Assembly: GCA_030065825.1 (NCBI GenBank)
Contig: JASJCY010000021.1
Span: forward strand, 1-59,582
Direction of reading: 5' to 3'
DNA from: Nostocaceae cyanobacterium
GTDB taxonomy: Bacteria > Cyanobacteriota > Cyanobacteriia > Cyanobacteriales > Nostocaceae
Length of the DNA: 59,582 nt
Shown here: piece after piece, positions 30,961 through 40,256 of the stretch
Layout of the letters: every line of letters starts with the position of its first letter
How positions within the stretch are numbered: the stretch's first letter is position 1
Position numbers and translations under genes: made by a program
Notes under the pieces: model-generated
The model's database searches: none
What the model was told of the DNA's origin: nothing
What the model saw: only the letters and a program-made list of their open reading frames with translations

Positions 30961-32247
30961 GTGGGTATTAAGTTGGGAATCTTGGGATTAGGTACTGTGG
31001 GTACTGGTACAGTGCAGCTGTTGTCAGATACCACTGGACGTCACCCACTGTTAGAAGAAATTGAAATTTATCGTTTAGGAGTGCGATCGCTCACTAAACT
31101 CCGGGAAGTCTCGTTACCAGAAGGGGTGTTAACTACTGATTTAGAAGCAATTGTTAGCGATCCCCAGGTGGATATAGTGGTGGAATTGTTGGGAGGACTG
31201 GAACCAGCGCGATCGCTAATTCTCAAAGCCATTGCTGCTGGAAAGCACATTGTCACTGCTAATAAAGCTGTAATTTCCCGATTTGGAGATGAAATTTTTA
31301 CCGCTGCGAATCAAGCTGGGGTATATGTAATGATAGAAGCTGCGGTTGGTGGTGGTATACCTGTAATTCAACCGTTAAAACAGTCTTTAAGTGTTAACCG
31401 TATTCATACTGTAACTGGCATTGTTAACGGTACTACTAACTACATCCTTACCCGGATGCAAACGGAAGGTAGTAGCTTTGATGATGTATTAGCTGATGCC
31501 CAACGTTTGGGTTATGCTGAAGCTGACCCCACTGCCGATGTAGATGGCTTAGATGCCGGGGATAAGATAGCCATTCTCGCTTCCTTAGCCTTTGGTGGAC
31601 GTATTCACTTAGAACAGGTGTATTGTGAGGGAATTCGCCAAGTCAGCAAGACGGATATTGCCTATGCTGAAAAATTGGGGTTTGTGATTAAATTATTAGC
31701 CATAGCGCAACGCCATACTATATCCGCACCCCTTTCTGTGAGGGTACACCCGACATTGGTGCCCAAAGCACACCCCTTAGCTAGCATTAACGGTGTTTAT
31801 AATGCTATTTTGGTAGAAGGGGAACCCATTGGACAGGTAATGTTTTTTGGTCCTGGTGCTGGTGCGGGAGCTACCGCTAGTGCGGTATCATCAGATATAC
31901 TTGCCCTAGTAGCAGCCCTGAAAGCTAGTACGGCAAAGCCCAATCCTCTGCTCACTTGTAGGCATCAAGATTACTCTCAAATTGCACCCATAGAGGAACT
32001 GGTAACCAGATTTTATGCCCGTTTTCTGACTAAAGACCAACCAGGAGTAATTGGTAAATTGGGCACTTGCTTTGGTAAGTATGGCGTTAGCTTGGAGTCC
32101 GTAGTGCAAACGGGTTTTCACGGAGAATTGGCGGAAATTGTGGTTGTTACCCACGATGTCAGGGAAGGAGATTTTCGGCAGGCTTTGGCAGAAATTAGCA
32201 GTTTAGAGTCAATAGACAGTATTCCCAGTTTGCTGAGAGTATTATAA
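30961..32247 (+). CDS. hom: Homoserine dehydrogenase
   Basis: This enzyme of about 428 residues reduces aspartate semialdehyde to homoserine for Thr and Met synthesis. I prefer the GTG at 30961, which gives the conserved start VGIKLGILGLGTVGTGTV; the frame is open to 30916. The Rossmann motif GLGTVGTG is at the N-terminus. The catalytic domain has GIVNGTTNYIL and GYAEADPTADVDGLDAGDK, with the catalytic Lys. A C-terminal ACT domain (ARFLTKDQPGVIGKLGTCF) is the likely site of threonine feedback inhibition. No partner thr genes adjoin it. Confidence 0.95.
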   Translation: MGIKLGILGLGTVGTGTVQLLSDTTGRHPLLEEIEIYRLGVRSLTKLREVSLPEGVLTTDLEAIVSDPQVDIVVELLGGLEPARSLILKAIAAGKHIVTANKAVISRFGDEIFTAANQAGVYVMIEAAVGGGIPVIQPLKQSLSVNRIHTVTGIVNGTTNYILTRMQTEGSSFDDVLADAQRLGYAEADPTADVDGLDAGDKIAILASLAFGGRIHLEQVYCEGIRQVSKTDIAYAEKLGFVIKLLAIAQRHTISAPLSVRVHPTLVPKAHPLASINGVYNAILVEGEPIGQVMFFGPGAGAGATASAVSSDILALVAALKASTAKPNPLLTCRHQDYSQIAPIEELVTRFYARFLTKDQPGVIGKLGTCFGKYGVSLESVVQTGFHGELAEIVVVTHDVREGDFRQALAEISSLESIDSIPSLLRVL

Positions 32248-32448
32248 ACATTATAGGAACTGTCAATAGTCAGCCAATCTCTAGCTAGTTTTCTACGTAC
32301 TGTGTATTACCAATTACCAATTACCAATTACTCATTACCCATTACCCATTACCAATTACCTAATACCTTTGTTAAAGAACTAGTATAAACAACTCATATA
32401 TGGCTTAATTTGGTTTAACACCAAATGTATCATATTAGGGTAATAACA

Positions 32449-33552
32449 ATGACCAATAGCCCCTATTCCGATCCCAATTCATCTCGAAACAATGACCTCG
32501 GGTTTGACGAATTTATTGCCATTCTGGTTGCCTTTGCTACCATCGGGGCAATCATGTGGTGGTCATTTTCCCGCAAAGATTCTGGCTGGGAAATAACTGG
32601 TGTATCGTCACCTACACCAACACCGACAGCTTCCACACCTCCTATTTTTACCTTGCCAACACCTACTGCTGAGACTACTGTTAAACCTGAAACTGAGGCA
32701 GATTCTCAAGCAACTGCTGTGGAACCCAAAGCAACTCCATCCCCATCTGCCAAGATTTTTCCAGATGTGTTTTCTTCTGGAGTCTCCAAGTCAACCCCAC
32801 AGGTACAAACAGTTATACCAGCAGCGGTACCGTTTATGGGAAATGCCATTAAAAAACCAGCAATCACCCAAGCATTTCCGGAAATTACCCAACCATCTCC
32901 TGTGGTCACCCCCTCTGAAACCAAGTCACCAATTCCACCACCACTGGCATTTAACGATGTAGATTCTAGTTTCTGGGGACATCGTTTTATTAAAGCCCTT
33001 TCTTCTAAGGGAATAGTTAGGGGCTATAAAGATTATACTTTTAGACCAAATCAACCTGTGAATCGTGCTGCATTTGCCGCTATTTTGCAACAAGCCTTTA
33101 AGAATACCCAAGCTACTAAACTCCCAATAGAGTTTAAAGATATACCGCCAAAATTCTGGGCAGATTCTGCGATTAAAGAAGCAATTGTCATGGGATTTTT
33201 GAAAGGCTATCCTGACAACAACTTTAAACCAGACCAGAGAATTCCGAGAGTGCAGGTTTTAGTTGCCCTTGTTTCGGGATTAAATCTTGCAGTTCCTCCC
33301 AACCCCAATCAAGTCTTAAGTATCTACAAAGATGCCCAAGATATTCCCAAATACGCTACCGATAAAATTGCCGCTGCGACTGTAAATGGATTGGTAGTAA
33401 GTTCAGATCCACAATTTTTTGAACCCAACAAAGACGCTACCCGCGCTGAGGTAACAGCAATGGTTCATCAAGCTTTGGTGCGTATGGGAAGGTTGGAACC
33501 AATTAATTCTAAAAACATTGTACGAACTCCTGAGAATTCTCCCAGCAATTAG
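32449..33552 (+). CDS. S-layer homology (SLH) domain protein, membrane anchored
   Basis: About 367 residues from ATG 32449 (AGGG about 10 bases upstream). A transmembrane helix near 22-42 (FIAILVAFATIGAIMWW) is followed by a 110-residue Pro/Thr/Ser-rich linker with TPTPTAST-type repeats. Three SLH domains come next, opening NDVDSSFWGHRFIKAL, KDIPPKFWADSAIKEA and KDAQDIPKYATDKIA. SLH domains bind secondary cell-wall polymer or peptidoglycan, so the protein probably links the inner membrane to the wall. Ends 27 bp before a strong terminator. Confidence 0.85.
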   Translation: MTNSPYSDPNSSRNNDLGFDEFIAILVAFATIGAIMWWSFSRKDSGWEITGVSSPTPTPTASTPPIFTLPTPTAETTVKPETEADSQATAVEPKATPSPSAKIFPDVFSSGVSKSTPQVQTVIPAAVPFMGNAIKKPAITQAFPEITQPSPVVTPSETKSPIPPPLAFNDVDSSFWGHRFIKALSSKGIVRGYKDYTFRPNQPVNRAAFAAILQQAFKNTQATKLPIEFKDIPPKFWADSAIKEAIVMGFLKGYPDNNFKPDQRIPRVQVLVALVSGLNLAVPPNPNQVLSIYKDAQDIPKYATDKIAAATVNGLVVSSDPQFFEPNKDATRAEVTAMVHQALVRMGRLEPINSKNIVRTPENSPSN

Positions 33553-33579
33553 TTTAGTTAAAATTCCCTCTTAACAATG

Positions 33580-33619
33580 AAAGTGGTCAAGAATGTGATT
33601 CATTTTACTTGACCACTTT
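33580..33619 (+). terminator. Intrinsic terminator after the SLH gene
   Basis: A 12-bp perfect stem (AAAGTGGTCAAG at 33580-33591, complement at 33608-33619) with a 16-base loop, followed by TAATTATAG. It probably works bidirectionally for the convergent CAAD gene. Confidence 0.75.
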
Positions 33620-33692
33620 TAATTATAGTCATATCCAACAGTAATTTTGGCATCAGCCAAAAACATAGCTGTTGCATAGATTGACTAGGCTT

Positions 33693-34130
33693 TTAAGAAT
33701 CTGAAGCCCCCTCACCGGTAACTTGTGATTTCAGTGCAGAAATTTCATTAGTTAACTCTTGACGGGTAGAAGCTTTGAGTAAATAGCGGTAAACAAACCA
33801 AATGGAGTAACCAATACCAATCAACTCAAAGGTAGGTGCCACTAAGGGAATATCATTTAAAGCACCCAACACAGCCAAGACTATCTTCACGGCAAGCAAA
33901 GCTGCCACAATTAAACCAATGCTAACTAGGGGCTGTTTGTATTGGTTGAAAAAATTCCCCAGATAGTCAGGTAATGTCCCTAAAAAGTTAGAAACTAATC
34001 CTGCGTATTGTTGCCATTGTTCTTGAGACTCCATGGGAGGCTGGAGTTTGGTTATAGTTCCCGATTGGGTATTAATCTCGGGCATTTTTGCTTCAGTTGA
34101 CTTAGTTTCAACGGATTCTGATTCTGGCAT
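33693..34130 (-). CDS. CAAD-domain thylakoid membrane protein
   Basis: About 145 residues from ATG 34130, chosen because GGAAGGG lies 4 bases before it; the frame is open to 34229. The N-terminal 55 residues are hydrophilic and acidic. Then come LPDYLGNFFNQYKQPLVSIG and two transmembrane helices (LIVAALLAVKIVLAVLGAL and TFELIGIGYSIWFVYRYL), ending in a short LTNEISALKSQV coiled coil. This matches the CAAD domain, which anchors some cyanobacterial aminoacyl-tRNA synthetases to thylakoids and also exists as a free protein related to plant CURT1. This is the free form. Confidence 0.8.
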   Translation of the reverse strand: MPESESVETKSTEAKMPEINTQSGTITKLQPPMESQEQWQQYAGLVSNFLGTLPDYLGNFFNQYKQPLVSIGLIVAALLAVKIVLAVLGALNDIPLVAPTFELIGIGYSIWFVYRYLLKASTRQELTNEISALKSQVTGEGASDS

Positions 34131-35008
34131 TTTCCCTTCCATAAATTCGACAGTTAAGTGAGTTGCATCCAGACAATGACAACCAGTCATGTTGTGGACG
34201 CTTGCAATGTACCACCATCTGTTGCACAACTGAGTTTAGGGTACAAAAGGATTTTGCTGTGCTGATCACAAACTGAACGGGTTTTTGATGTAGACGCACT
34301 ACTGTGCGAGAAGGCTTTGCCTAATGTGCGGCTTCTCGTAGAGATGGATAGCATCTAACTACTTCTACTTTAGTTCCACAAGACAGCCTGTTTATAACTC
34401 ACATGCAACCAACTAAACTGGTTTTACCCATGAATGGCGGAAGTATACGTCAAATTTCTTGATGCAACCCCCCTACCAATTTTAAAATCAGCATTCTCAA
34501 TCCATCTTTTGGTTTTGCAACACCAAATCCTGAATTGGTATTTTGAACCCTGACTCTAGTGAGAACCGCAATGCTTGAAGTACAAATCATCCAAAAATCA
34601 GTCTATCCCTTGTTTGTACAAGTTTAAGTGCCGATTCTAGCTGATATTAGCGTTATCTTCACCAGCGATTCCTTTTTAAGGTACTGCAATAGATATTAAT
34701 ACTTAATTTCCCATGTTGTACCATTCTCAATAAAAGCAAAAAAACCGGGTTTATCAAGGAATAACTAGTGTTTATGTCTACTATTATTCTCAATAAACTC
34801 TGTTTTTTTTCTCTTGCAAGATTTTGGTAATCAAACTTCCATCAAACTTTTGATATATTCATCACTACTAGACTTAAAGACTGTTTTATGATATGGCAAT
34901 CCTAAATAATTTTGAAAATTCCTGCCCAAAAGGGGCAAGGAATTTGGTAATAGGTTATTGGATTACCCATTACCGACCCACTCAGGGTGTAGCATTGCCC
35001 TCCCCATG
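34131..35008. other. Non-coding interval with degenerate repeats
   Basis: Holds a GAGAAGGCTTTGCC/GCGGCTTCTCG-type repeat at 34300-34345 and a decayed ATCTTGCACC-family element at about 34712-34827 (TACCATTCTCAATAAAAGC, AAACCGGGTTTAT and a distal CTTGCAAGAT). No frame with coding character seen. Confidence 0.55.
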
Positions 35009-35470
35009 CTAGTCCCAATCGGGGAAAATATTTTCAGCCTCTGGTCCACCAATGCCGATACCTGTGTGATATATTTCAGTATCAGCAATATTCATATTTT
35101 CCATTGATGCTTCATAGACATTTGAGTCAACAATGGTAGCCTTAGCCAAATTTGCTTTATCCATATTGGCTTGCTTAAAATTGACATTGGTCAGAAAGGC
35201 TGAGTCTAAGTTAGCTTCTTTTAAATTTGCTCCCGTGAAGTCAGCACCTTCAAAATTGGTGTTACTGAGGTTTGCACCTTGTAGATTTGCACCTCTCAAG
35301 TCAGCACCAATCAAATTCATACCACTGAGGTTTGCACCTTGTAAATTACAGCCTACACATGCCCTAGTTGATAATAACTTTTGCATATCCTGCGGATTTT
35401 GAGCGTTCGCTGAACTAGCAAACAGTAGGGGAGTTACTAGGGCAAAAGTAGCTAAAAGTTGACGAATCAT
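35009..35470 (-). CDS. Secreted pentapeptide-repeat protein
   Basis: The product has 153 residues. A signal peptide (LLATFALVTPLLFASSANA, cleaved near residue 23) precedes a short region with a CVGC motif, then about 15 pentapeptide repeats of the A(D/N)LxG type (GANLSGMNLIGADLRGANLQ and on), which fold as a right-handed beta-helix. The last 25 residues leave the pattern. Such proteins are abundant in cyanobacterial lumen and periplasm; function unknown. The two Cys in CVGC could form a disulphide. Confidence 0.85.
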   Translation of the reverse strand: MIRQLLATFALVTPLLFASSANAQNPQDMQKLLSTRACVGCNLQGANLSGMNLIGADLRGANLQGANLSNTNFEGADFTGANLKEANLDSAFLTNVNFKQANMDKANLAKATIVDSNVYEASMENMNIADTEIYHTGIGIGGPEAENIFPDWD

Positions 35471-35850
35471 AAAATTACCCCTTCTTAATCAGCTTGTTTC
35501 CGTTTTTTCCTCACGTATTTATTATCTCACTAAAGTCATGAAAGGTATAGATCCTTTACACAAGTATTAAGTGATCGGGATCAATTGTGGTTATGTTCTC
35601 AGAAATAGGAATTAATCCAAACTATTAATACATCAAGGTTTGGGGTTATGCTTCGCAAAAAGAAATTGTCGAAATCAAACTGTTAATATTTTTTAAGTCA
35701 TCACCTGGAACATTTTCCCTTCACATGTAGTCCACTAGTATTGTGATGATTTGATTACATTTTGAAAAATCGATTTTCATGATTGATGAATAACTAAATT
35801 ATATTGTCACTTTCAAAAGCTGACAATTGCATAAAATCTCGTATACACAC

Positions 35851-35960
35851 ATCTTGCACCTGGGCTAAAAACCGGGTTTCTTGAAATCTCTCAGTCTCAA
35901 AACCTTAATTTTTCGTTTAGAAACCCGGTTTTTTTGGTCTTGTTGAGAATGGTGCAAGAT
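35851..35960. repeat. ATCTTGCACC/GGTGCAAGAT element, copy B
   Basis: This 110-bp copy has intact ends and interior (AAAACCGGGTTTCTTG, CTTAATTTTTCGTTTAG and AAACCCGGTTTTTTTGG). It abuts the decayed hydrolase at 35970-36300, and the element supplies the apparent C-terminus of that broken frame. Confidence 0.85.
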
Positions 35961-35969
35961 ATGAGTATA

Positions 35970-36300
35970 TAATAGTTTATTAACTCCGGCTTTTCCTGGT
36001 GTACCCAATGTCCGACAAGTATGCATTTTTCATATCCTAAACCCTTAATTATTCCTGCAATATCTTTAATTAATTCATCCATTACATAAGCCGAACACTT
36101 TTTTGGTTTCTGACTGTCGTTATAACCGCGCAAGTCAACAGCCACAACTCGAAAATATTACCCAAATTCCGGGATTTGATGTCGCTACGAATAGCAAAAC
36201 TCCGGAAATCCATGTAACATCAACATTAAATAACTTTCACCCTGAGTGACATAGTACAGTTTTACACTGTTGGTGTTGATATATTCGTGTTGCCAAGAAG
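35970..36300 (-). pseudogene. Decayed alpha/beta hydrolase (epoxide hydrolase/dehalogenase type)
   Basis: Read on the minus strand, the interval gives NTNSVKLYYVTQGES, LMLHGFPEFCYS, an in-frame stop where Trp is expected, RHQIPEF, a second stop, FRVVAVDLRGYNDSQKP, ELIKDIAGIIKGLGYEKC and ILVGH, then unrelated sequence. These are the successive oxyanion, strand and pre-nucleophile segments of an alpha/beta hydrolase. The nucleophile Asp and the C-terminal two thirds are missing. It has two stops, a lost 3' end and a repeat element at the junction, so it is not functional. Confidence 0.75.
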
Positions 36301-36482
36301 GTTTTAGCCCCTTCCCCTCTCCTTAATAAGGAGAGGGGTGGCTTTAGCCAGGGTGAGGTTTGTATTTAAGATTCATAGCTAGATTCAGCAACACCTTTAT
36401 TCTTATAGTTTTGTGAAAAATAATGGTTCATTTTCAACGGCAAATTTCACTATACTGAAATCAAAAAGCAAAGCAATAACAC

Positions 36483-37550
36483 ATGGGCAATACAGAAATT
36501 CGTGGAGTCTGGCTTACCAAAACTGACAGTTTAGTTTTGAATTCTCAAGCCAGCATTGCTGAAGCGATGGACTTTCTTGCCGAAACCGGTTTTAATGTCG
36601 TGTTTCCTGTGGTTTGGAATCAGGCAAAAACTCTTTATCCTAGTCAAGTAATGAGGCAAACTTTTGGTGTGGAAATTAACCCCCTATATTTGGGACGAGA
36701 TCCATTGGCAGAAGTAGTTAATGAAGCACACAGAGTAGGTTTAAAAGTCATTCCCTGGTTTGAATATGGATTTGCTAGTTCCTATAATCAAAATGGTGGT
36801 TTCCTATTACAAAAAAAGCCAGAATGGGCAGCCCGTGACTGTCAGGGTAAGTTACTCAACAAAAACGGTTTTGAATGGTTAAATGCTTTTGATACCCAAG
36901 TTCAGGAATTTTTCTGCAATTTAGTCCTAGAAATTATTAACAACTATGACGTAGACGGAATTCAAGGAGATGACCGTTTTCCGGCTTTGCCATGCGAAGG
37001 TGGTTATGATTCGGTAACTGTAGCCCGTTACCGTCAAGAGTGCGGGCAAAATCCGCCACAAAACCCCAAACATAAGCACTGGTTACAATGGCGTGCTGAT
37101 ATTTTAACAGAATTTTTGGCAAACCTCTATCAGCTAGTAAAAGCTATAAATCCTCAGCTTGTGGTGTCAATGGCACCTAATATTTACGATTGGACATTTA
37201 AGGAATATTTACAAGATACTCCTACATGGTTGGAAAGAGGACTACTAGATATAATCCACCCACAGATTTATCGTCGTGATTTCCTCAGTTATAAACGCAT
37301 CATTGATAAATTGGTAAAGCAACAATTTACGGATCAGACACTGCCCAAGTTAGCACCAGGAATCTTAATAAAAATAGGTTCATACTGCATCAGTGCTGAT
37401 TACTTAGTGCAGGCAATTGAATACAATCGCGCTTGTGGTATTCAAGGGGAAGTTTTCTTTTTTTACGAGGGTTTGTGGGAACATGATAATGCCTTAGCGA
37501 AAGTATTAAAAAAGAGTGTTTATACAAATTATGCTGCTTTCCCCACCTGA
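36483..37550 (+). CDS. GHL10-type (DUF187) glycoside hydrolase-like protein
   Basis: The product has 355 residues and no signal peptide. The start of the fold is EIRGVWLTKTDS. Strands GFNVVFPVVWNQAKTLYPS and GLKVIPWFEYGF, then DVDGIQGDDRFPAL, VVSMAPNIYDW and LDIIHPQIYRRD, give the TIM barrel of the GHL10 family (related to GH10/GH42). DGIQGDDR holds the likely acid/base region. Relatives act on or near cell-wall glycans in cyanobacteria, but substrate is unknown. The lack of an export signal differs from many relatives. Confidence 0.8.
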   Translation: MGNTEIRGVWLTKTDSLVLNSQASIAEAMDFLAETGFNVVFPVVWNQAKTLYPSQVMRQTFGVEINPLYLGRDPLAEVVNEAHRVGLKVIPWFEYGFASSYNQNGGFLLQKKPEWAARDCQGKLLNKNGFEWLNAFDTQVQEFFCNLVLEIINNYDVDGIQGDDRFPALPCEGGYDSVTVARYRQECGQNPPQNPKHKHWLQWRADILTEFLANLYQLVKAINPQLVVSMAPNIYDWTFKEYLQDTPTWLERGLLDIIHPQIYRRDFLSYKRIIDKLVKQQFTDQTLPKLAPGILIKIGSYCISADYLVQAIEYNRACGIQGEVFFFYEGLWEHDNALAKVLKKSVYTNYAAFPT

Positions 37551-37916
37551 TCGGAAAAAATTAAAAATTAAAAATTCGTAACTCCTGTAGGGGTACAGCA
37601 CTGCTGTGCCCCTACAAACTACCTGGTGGGCGCAAGGTGGGCGCAAGGTGGGCGCAAGGTGGGCGCAAGCTTTGCGCCCCTACAAACTCCACGCTTATGC
37701 TTATTTCTAACTTGCTAAATTTGAATCTGTTGATGGAAAATTTCATCACAACCGTACTAACTTTTGTCTACGTATTTTTCCTGGTTGCACTGATGAATTG
37801 GTAAGACCATTATGCTTTTCCAACCCCTATTTTCAACCTAGTCCTCCACAGAAAAATCCTACAATTTTGCCATGAAAATAACTCTTAAGACTTAAGAGTT
37901 TTCCCTTCCCTATTCC
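37551..37916. other. Intergenic interval with GGGCGCAAG tandem repeats
   Basis: Contains a GTAGGGG...CCCCTAC hairpin and four tandem GGTGGGCGCAA units (37623-37672) ending AGCTTTGCGCCCCTACAAACT, the same sequence that forms the larger array at 42057-42250. A 35-codon frame at 37697-37804 (see findings) is the only protein-like stretch. Confidence 0.6.
37697..37804 (+). CDS. Possible small single-helix membrane protein
   Basis: A 35-codon ATG frame, or 23 codons from a second ATG at 37733 (MENFITTVLTFVYVFFLVAL), encodes one hydrophobic helix ending in MNW. There is no clear ribosome site. It does not match the small photosystem or cytochrome b6f subunits I know. Could be chance. Confidence 0.25.
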   Translation: MLISNLLNLNLLMENFITTVLTFVYVFFLVALMNW

Positions 37917-38843
37917 CTATTCCCTGTTCTCTATTTTTAAGACAGATTTATCAATCCAATCCAAAATCATCTGGTTTACCTGTTCTGGATTCTCGTCATG
38001 GGGACAATGCCCCACATCTTCCAATTGCAGCAATTGTAAATTATTGTTGTACTGAGCAAATTGATTCCCAAGTGCCGGGGGAACAAATCTGTCCTTTTGT
38101 CCCCAAATTAACAGCATGGGAATTGTTAAATTAGGTAACATTTGCTTGACATTGGGACTAAAATTAGCTCTGATAGTAGCTTTAAATAGAGCCACAAAAG
38201 CACGAGCAGAACCCCGGTCTTGGGGAGGACCTGCTAAAATTTCTACCAGTTCATCTGTAATTCCCTCAGGGTTGGCATAGGCGATGGCAGCCCAGCGACG
38301 TAACAACCCCGGTCGACGCAGGAAGTAAAATAGAGGTTTAAGTAACAGTGGAGAAGCGACAATATTTTTAACTGTGGCTACCAAGGGATGTAAAAAGACT
38401 GGTGTCGCTTCTAACTCCAAAGATGGATCGGGTAAACTCATCATCACCACACCCTTAACCATTTCTGGATAAGCATCCGCAGCAGCGAGGGAAATCAAAG
38501 AACCAATGGAATTACCCACCAAGACTACAGGTTGACGAATAAAAGTCTGCCAAAAATCGTAAACCTGATCTACCCAAAGCTGTACGCTATAATTAACAGG
38601 GGCTTTCTGTGATGCTCCAAAACCTAACATATCTAGAGCATAGACAGTATGGCGATCGCCTAACACTTGCAAATTATGTCGCCAATGACCAATAGAAGCA
38701 CCAAATCCATGCAGTAAAATCAGGGGGATTTCCTTTTCCTGGGGATGGGTAGGACGAACGAAAGTATAGCGGGTTTGCCAGCCTCTCCAAACCCAATCTC
38801 TTTGATTGCCGACCCGTTGCTGCCAGTGTACCACTTGGGTCAC
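37917..38843 (-). CDS. Alpha/beta-fold hydrolase
   Basis: The product has 308 residues. The oxyanion segment is LILLHGFGASIGHWR, the nucleophile elbow is VGNSIGS (Ser near residue 112), the acid is in IWGQKDRFVP, and the catalytic His is in DVGHCPHDENPE. The lid has several basic residues (FLRRPGLLRRW). No signal peptide. Close relatives are common in cyanobacteria and plants as hydrolases of unknown substrate. It is intact, unlike the remnant at 35970-36300. Confidence 0.85.
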   Translation of the reverse strand: MTQVVHWQQRVGNQRDWVWRGWQTRYTFVRPTHPQEKEIPLILLHGFGASIGHWRHNLQVLGDRHTVYALDMLGFGASQKAPVNYSVQLWVDQVYDFWQTFIRQPVVLVGNSIGSLISLAAADAYPEMVKGVVMMSLPDPSLELEATPVFLHPLVATVKNIVASPLLLKPLFYFLRRPGLLRRWAAIAYANPEGITDELVEILAGPPQDRGSARAFVALFKATIRANFSPNVKQMLPNLTIPMLLIWGQKDRFVPPALGNQFAQYNNNLQLLQLEDVGHCPHDENPEQVNQMILDWIDKSVLKIENRE

Positions 38844-39300
38844 CTTTCCCTCCTCTTGTGCTGGAATTTGTGGATGTTTATTACTTTTCTAGCTTAATAC
38901 CACGATTGTGAAAAAATTGGTTACAATTGGTTTGCAACAAAAAATAGTCAATAATTTCTACCCATTGGTATATTTATGACTTTTTAAAATGTAAGTAATA
39001 CTGAAAAAATAAACAACAGCATTCATACAGCAAGGGCTAAATCTCTATGGCTCAAAAAGCAATTAGCAGCATTGTTTTACTCCAAGATACGTAAAACATG
39101 ATCTGATTGATAACAAAGGGCGAAGGTAACATATAGTTAACTTTTGCTACCCTTGTGTAATCTTAGATTAACAATTGAACAGAAATCCTCTATGAGTGAG
39201 TAGAATGACAGATATAGGATTAGGAAACTACTCCATGGATTAGCTAGCCTATAACTACATCTTCATCCAAGTCCTCAGCTATCCAAGTGTCAACAACCCA
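38844..39300. other. Intergenic interval upstream of the infC leader
   Basis: AT-rich sequence between the divergent hydrolase and infC genes. I see no coding frame or repeat; promoters for both genes presumably lie here. Confidence 0.5.
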
Positions 39301-39431
39301 CCGAAGCGTCGGAGTACCGATGTAGCGGGGGTTTGAGATACAGCCCACAGCTGTTTATGCAGCGTAAACTTTGCCCCTCCTTTCTGAATGCCGCTAATCG
39401 GAGTACCGACGTAGCGGAAGTCAAAAGGAGG
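39301..39431 (+). promoter_or_regulatory. Structured leader upstream of infC with duplicated hairpin
   Basis: Two near-identical motifs TCGGAGTACCGA(T/C)GTAGCGG occur at 39309-39328 and 39398-39417. The second forms CCGCTA-AT-CGG-AGTA-CCG-AC-G-TAGCGG, with complementary CCGCTA/TAGCGG arms and an inner CGG/CCG, and is further enclosed by CCTCCTTT (39376-39383) pairing with AAAGGAGG (39424-39431). The first has the weaker CCG/CGG plus CGG-AGTA-CCG pattern. The element ends 92 bp before the infC ATG. An autoregulatory leader or a mobile palindrome are both possible. Confidence 0.5.
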
Positions 39432-39523
39432 AAAGATAGATGAATGATTCTGAGGCATACTGTTCAAGATTAAACCAAAACTAGTCAAATTCTTCACAAA
39501 CAATCAGCTTCTACGAATCCTAC

Positions 39524-40057
39524 ATGGCAGTGATCGACAAAAGAAGAACTCGCGATTTACCTCAAATCAACGAACGAATTCGCTTCCCCAAAATCAGGGT
39601 GATTGACACTGATGGTGCCCAATTAGGAATTATAACCCCGCAAGAGGCACTACAAATGGCGGAGGAAAAAGAATTAGACCTGGTTCTTGTCAGCGATAAG
39701 GCTGATCCGCCAGTCTGTCGGATTATGGACTATGGAAAATACAAGTTTGAGCAGGAAAAGAAAGCGCGCGAAGCAAAGAAAAAGCAGCATACCGCTGATG
39801 TCAAAGAAGTTAAGATGCGCTACAAAATAGAAGAACATGACTATAACGTGCGTGTCAAGCAGGCAGAGCGTTTTCTCAAAGATGGCGATAAGGTCAAAGC
39901 AACTGTGATGTTCCGGGGTCGGGAAATTCAACACACTGACTTAGCAGAAACCTTGCTTAAGCGTATGGCTGCTGATCTAGAAGCATTTGGTGAGGTGCAG
40001 CAAGCACCCAAAAAAGAGGGACGTAATATGATGATGCTCATCTCTCCCAAAAAATGA
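39524..40057 (+). CDS. infC: Translation initiation factor IF-3
   Basis: The product has 177 residues. The N-terminal domain has [14 protein letters not shown], and a lysine-rich linker ([15 protein letters not shown]) joins it to the C-terminal domain ([32 protein letters not shown] and [14 protein letters not shown]). It binds the 30S subunit, blocks premature 50S joining and proofreads the start codon. The start is ATG 39524, matching the family N-terminus; there is no strong ribosome site. rpmI and rplT do not follow, as is usual in cyanobacteria. Confidence 0.97.
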   Translation: MAVIDKRRTRDLPQINERIRFPKIRVIDTDGAQLGIITPQEALQMAEEKELDLVLVSDKADPPVCRIMDYGKYKFEQEKKAREAKKKQHTADVKEVKMRYKIEEHDYNVRVKQAERFLKDGDKVKATVMFRGREIQHTDLAETLLKRMAADLEAFGEVQQAPKKEGRNMMMLISPKK

Positions 40058-40082
40058 CATCCTCCCCCACCAAATAAATTAA

Positions 40083-40196
40083 GGCGTTGCTGATTTGAAG
40101 TATGAATCCGGTTGTTTCAGACTAGCAAGTGCAACCTGTTGACAACGGTTTTAGAATCATGCAAAATCCTGCATCATACATGGATTCAGCAACGCC
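40083..40196. mobile_element. MITE-like element, GGCGTTGCTGA ends
   Basis: A 114-bp segment has perfect 11-bp terminal inverted repeats, GGCGTTGCTGA and TCAGCAACGCC, extended imperfectly by GTATGA inside both ends. No ORF. It sits between infC and lipB, which converge on it. A partial relative with the outward sequence GATTCAGCAACACC is at 36381-36395. It is presumably mobilised by a transposase elsewhere. Confidence 0.65.
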
Positions 40197-40256
40197 CAAT
40201 TTTTGGTTATTAATTTCCCTTGTTTTGCTTGTGTTTGTTCTGTTCTCATCTTTGCA

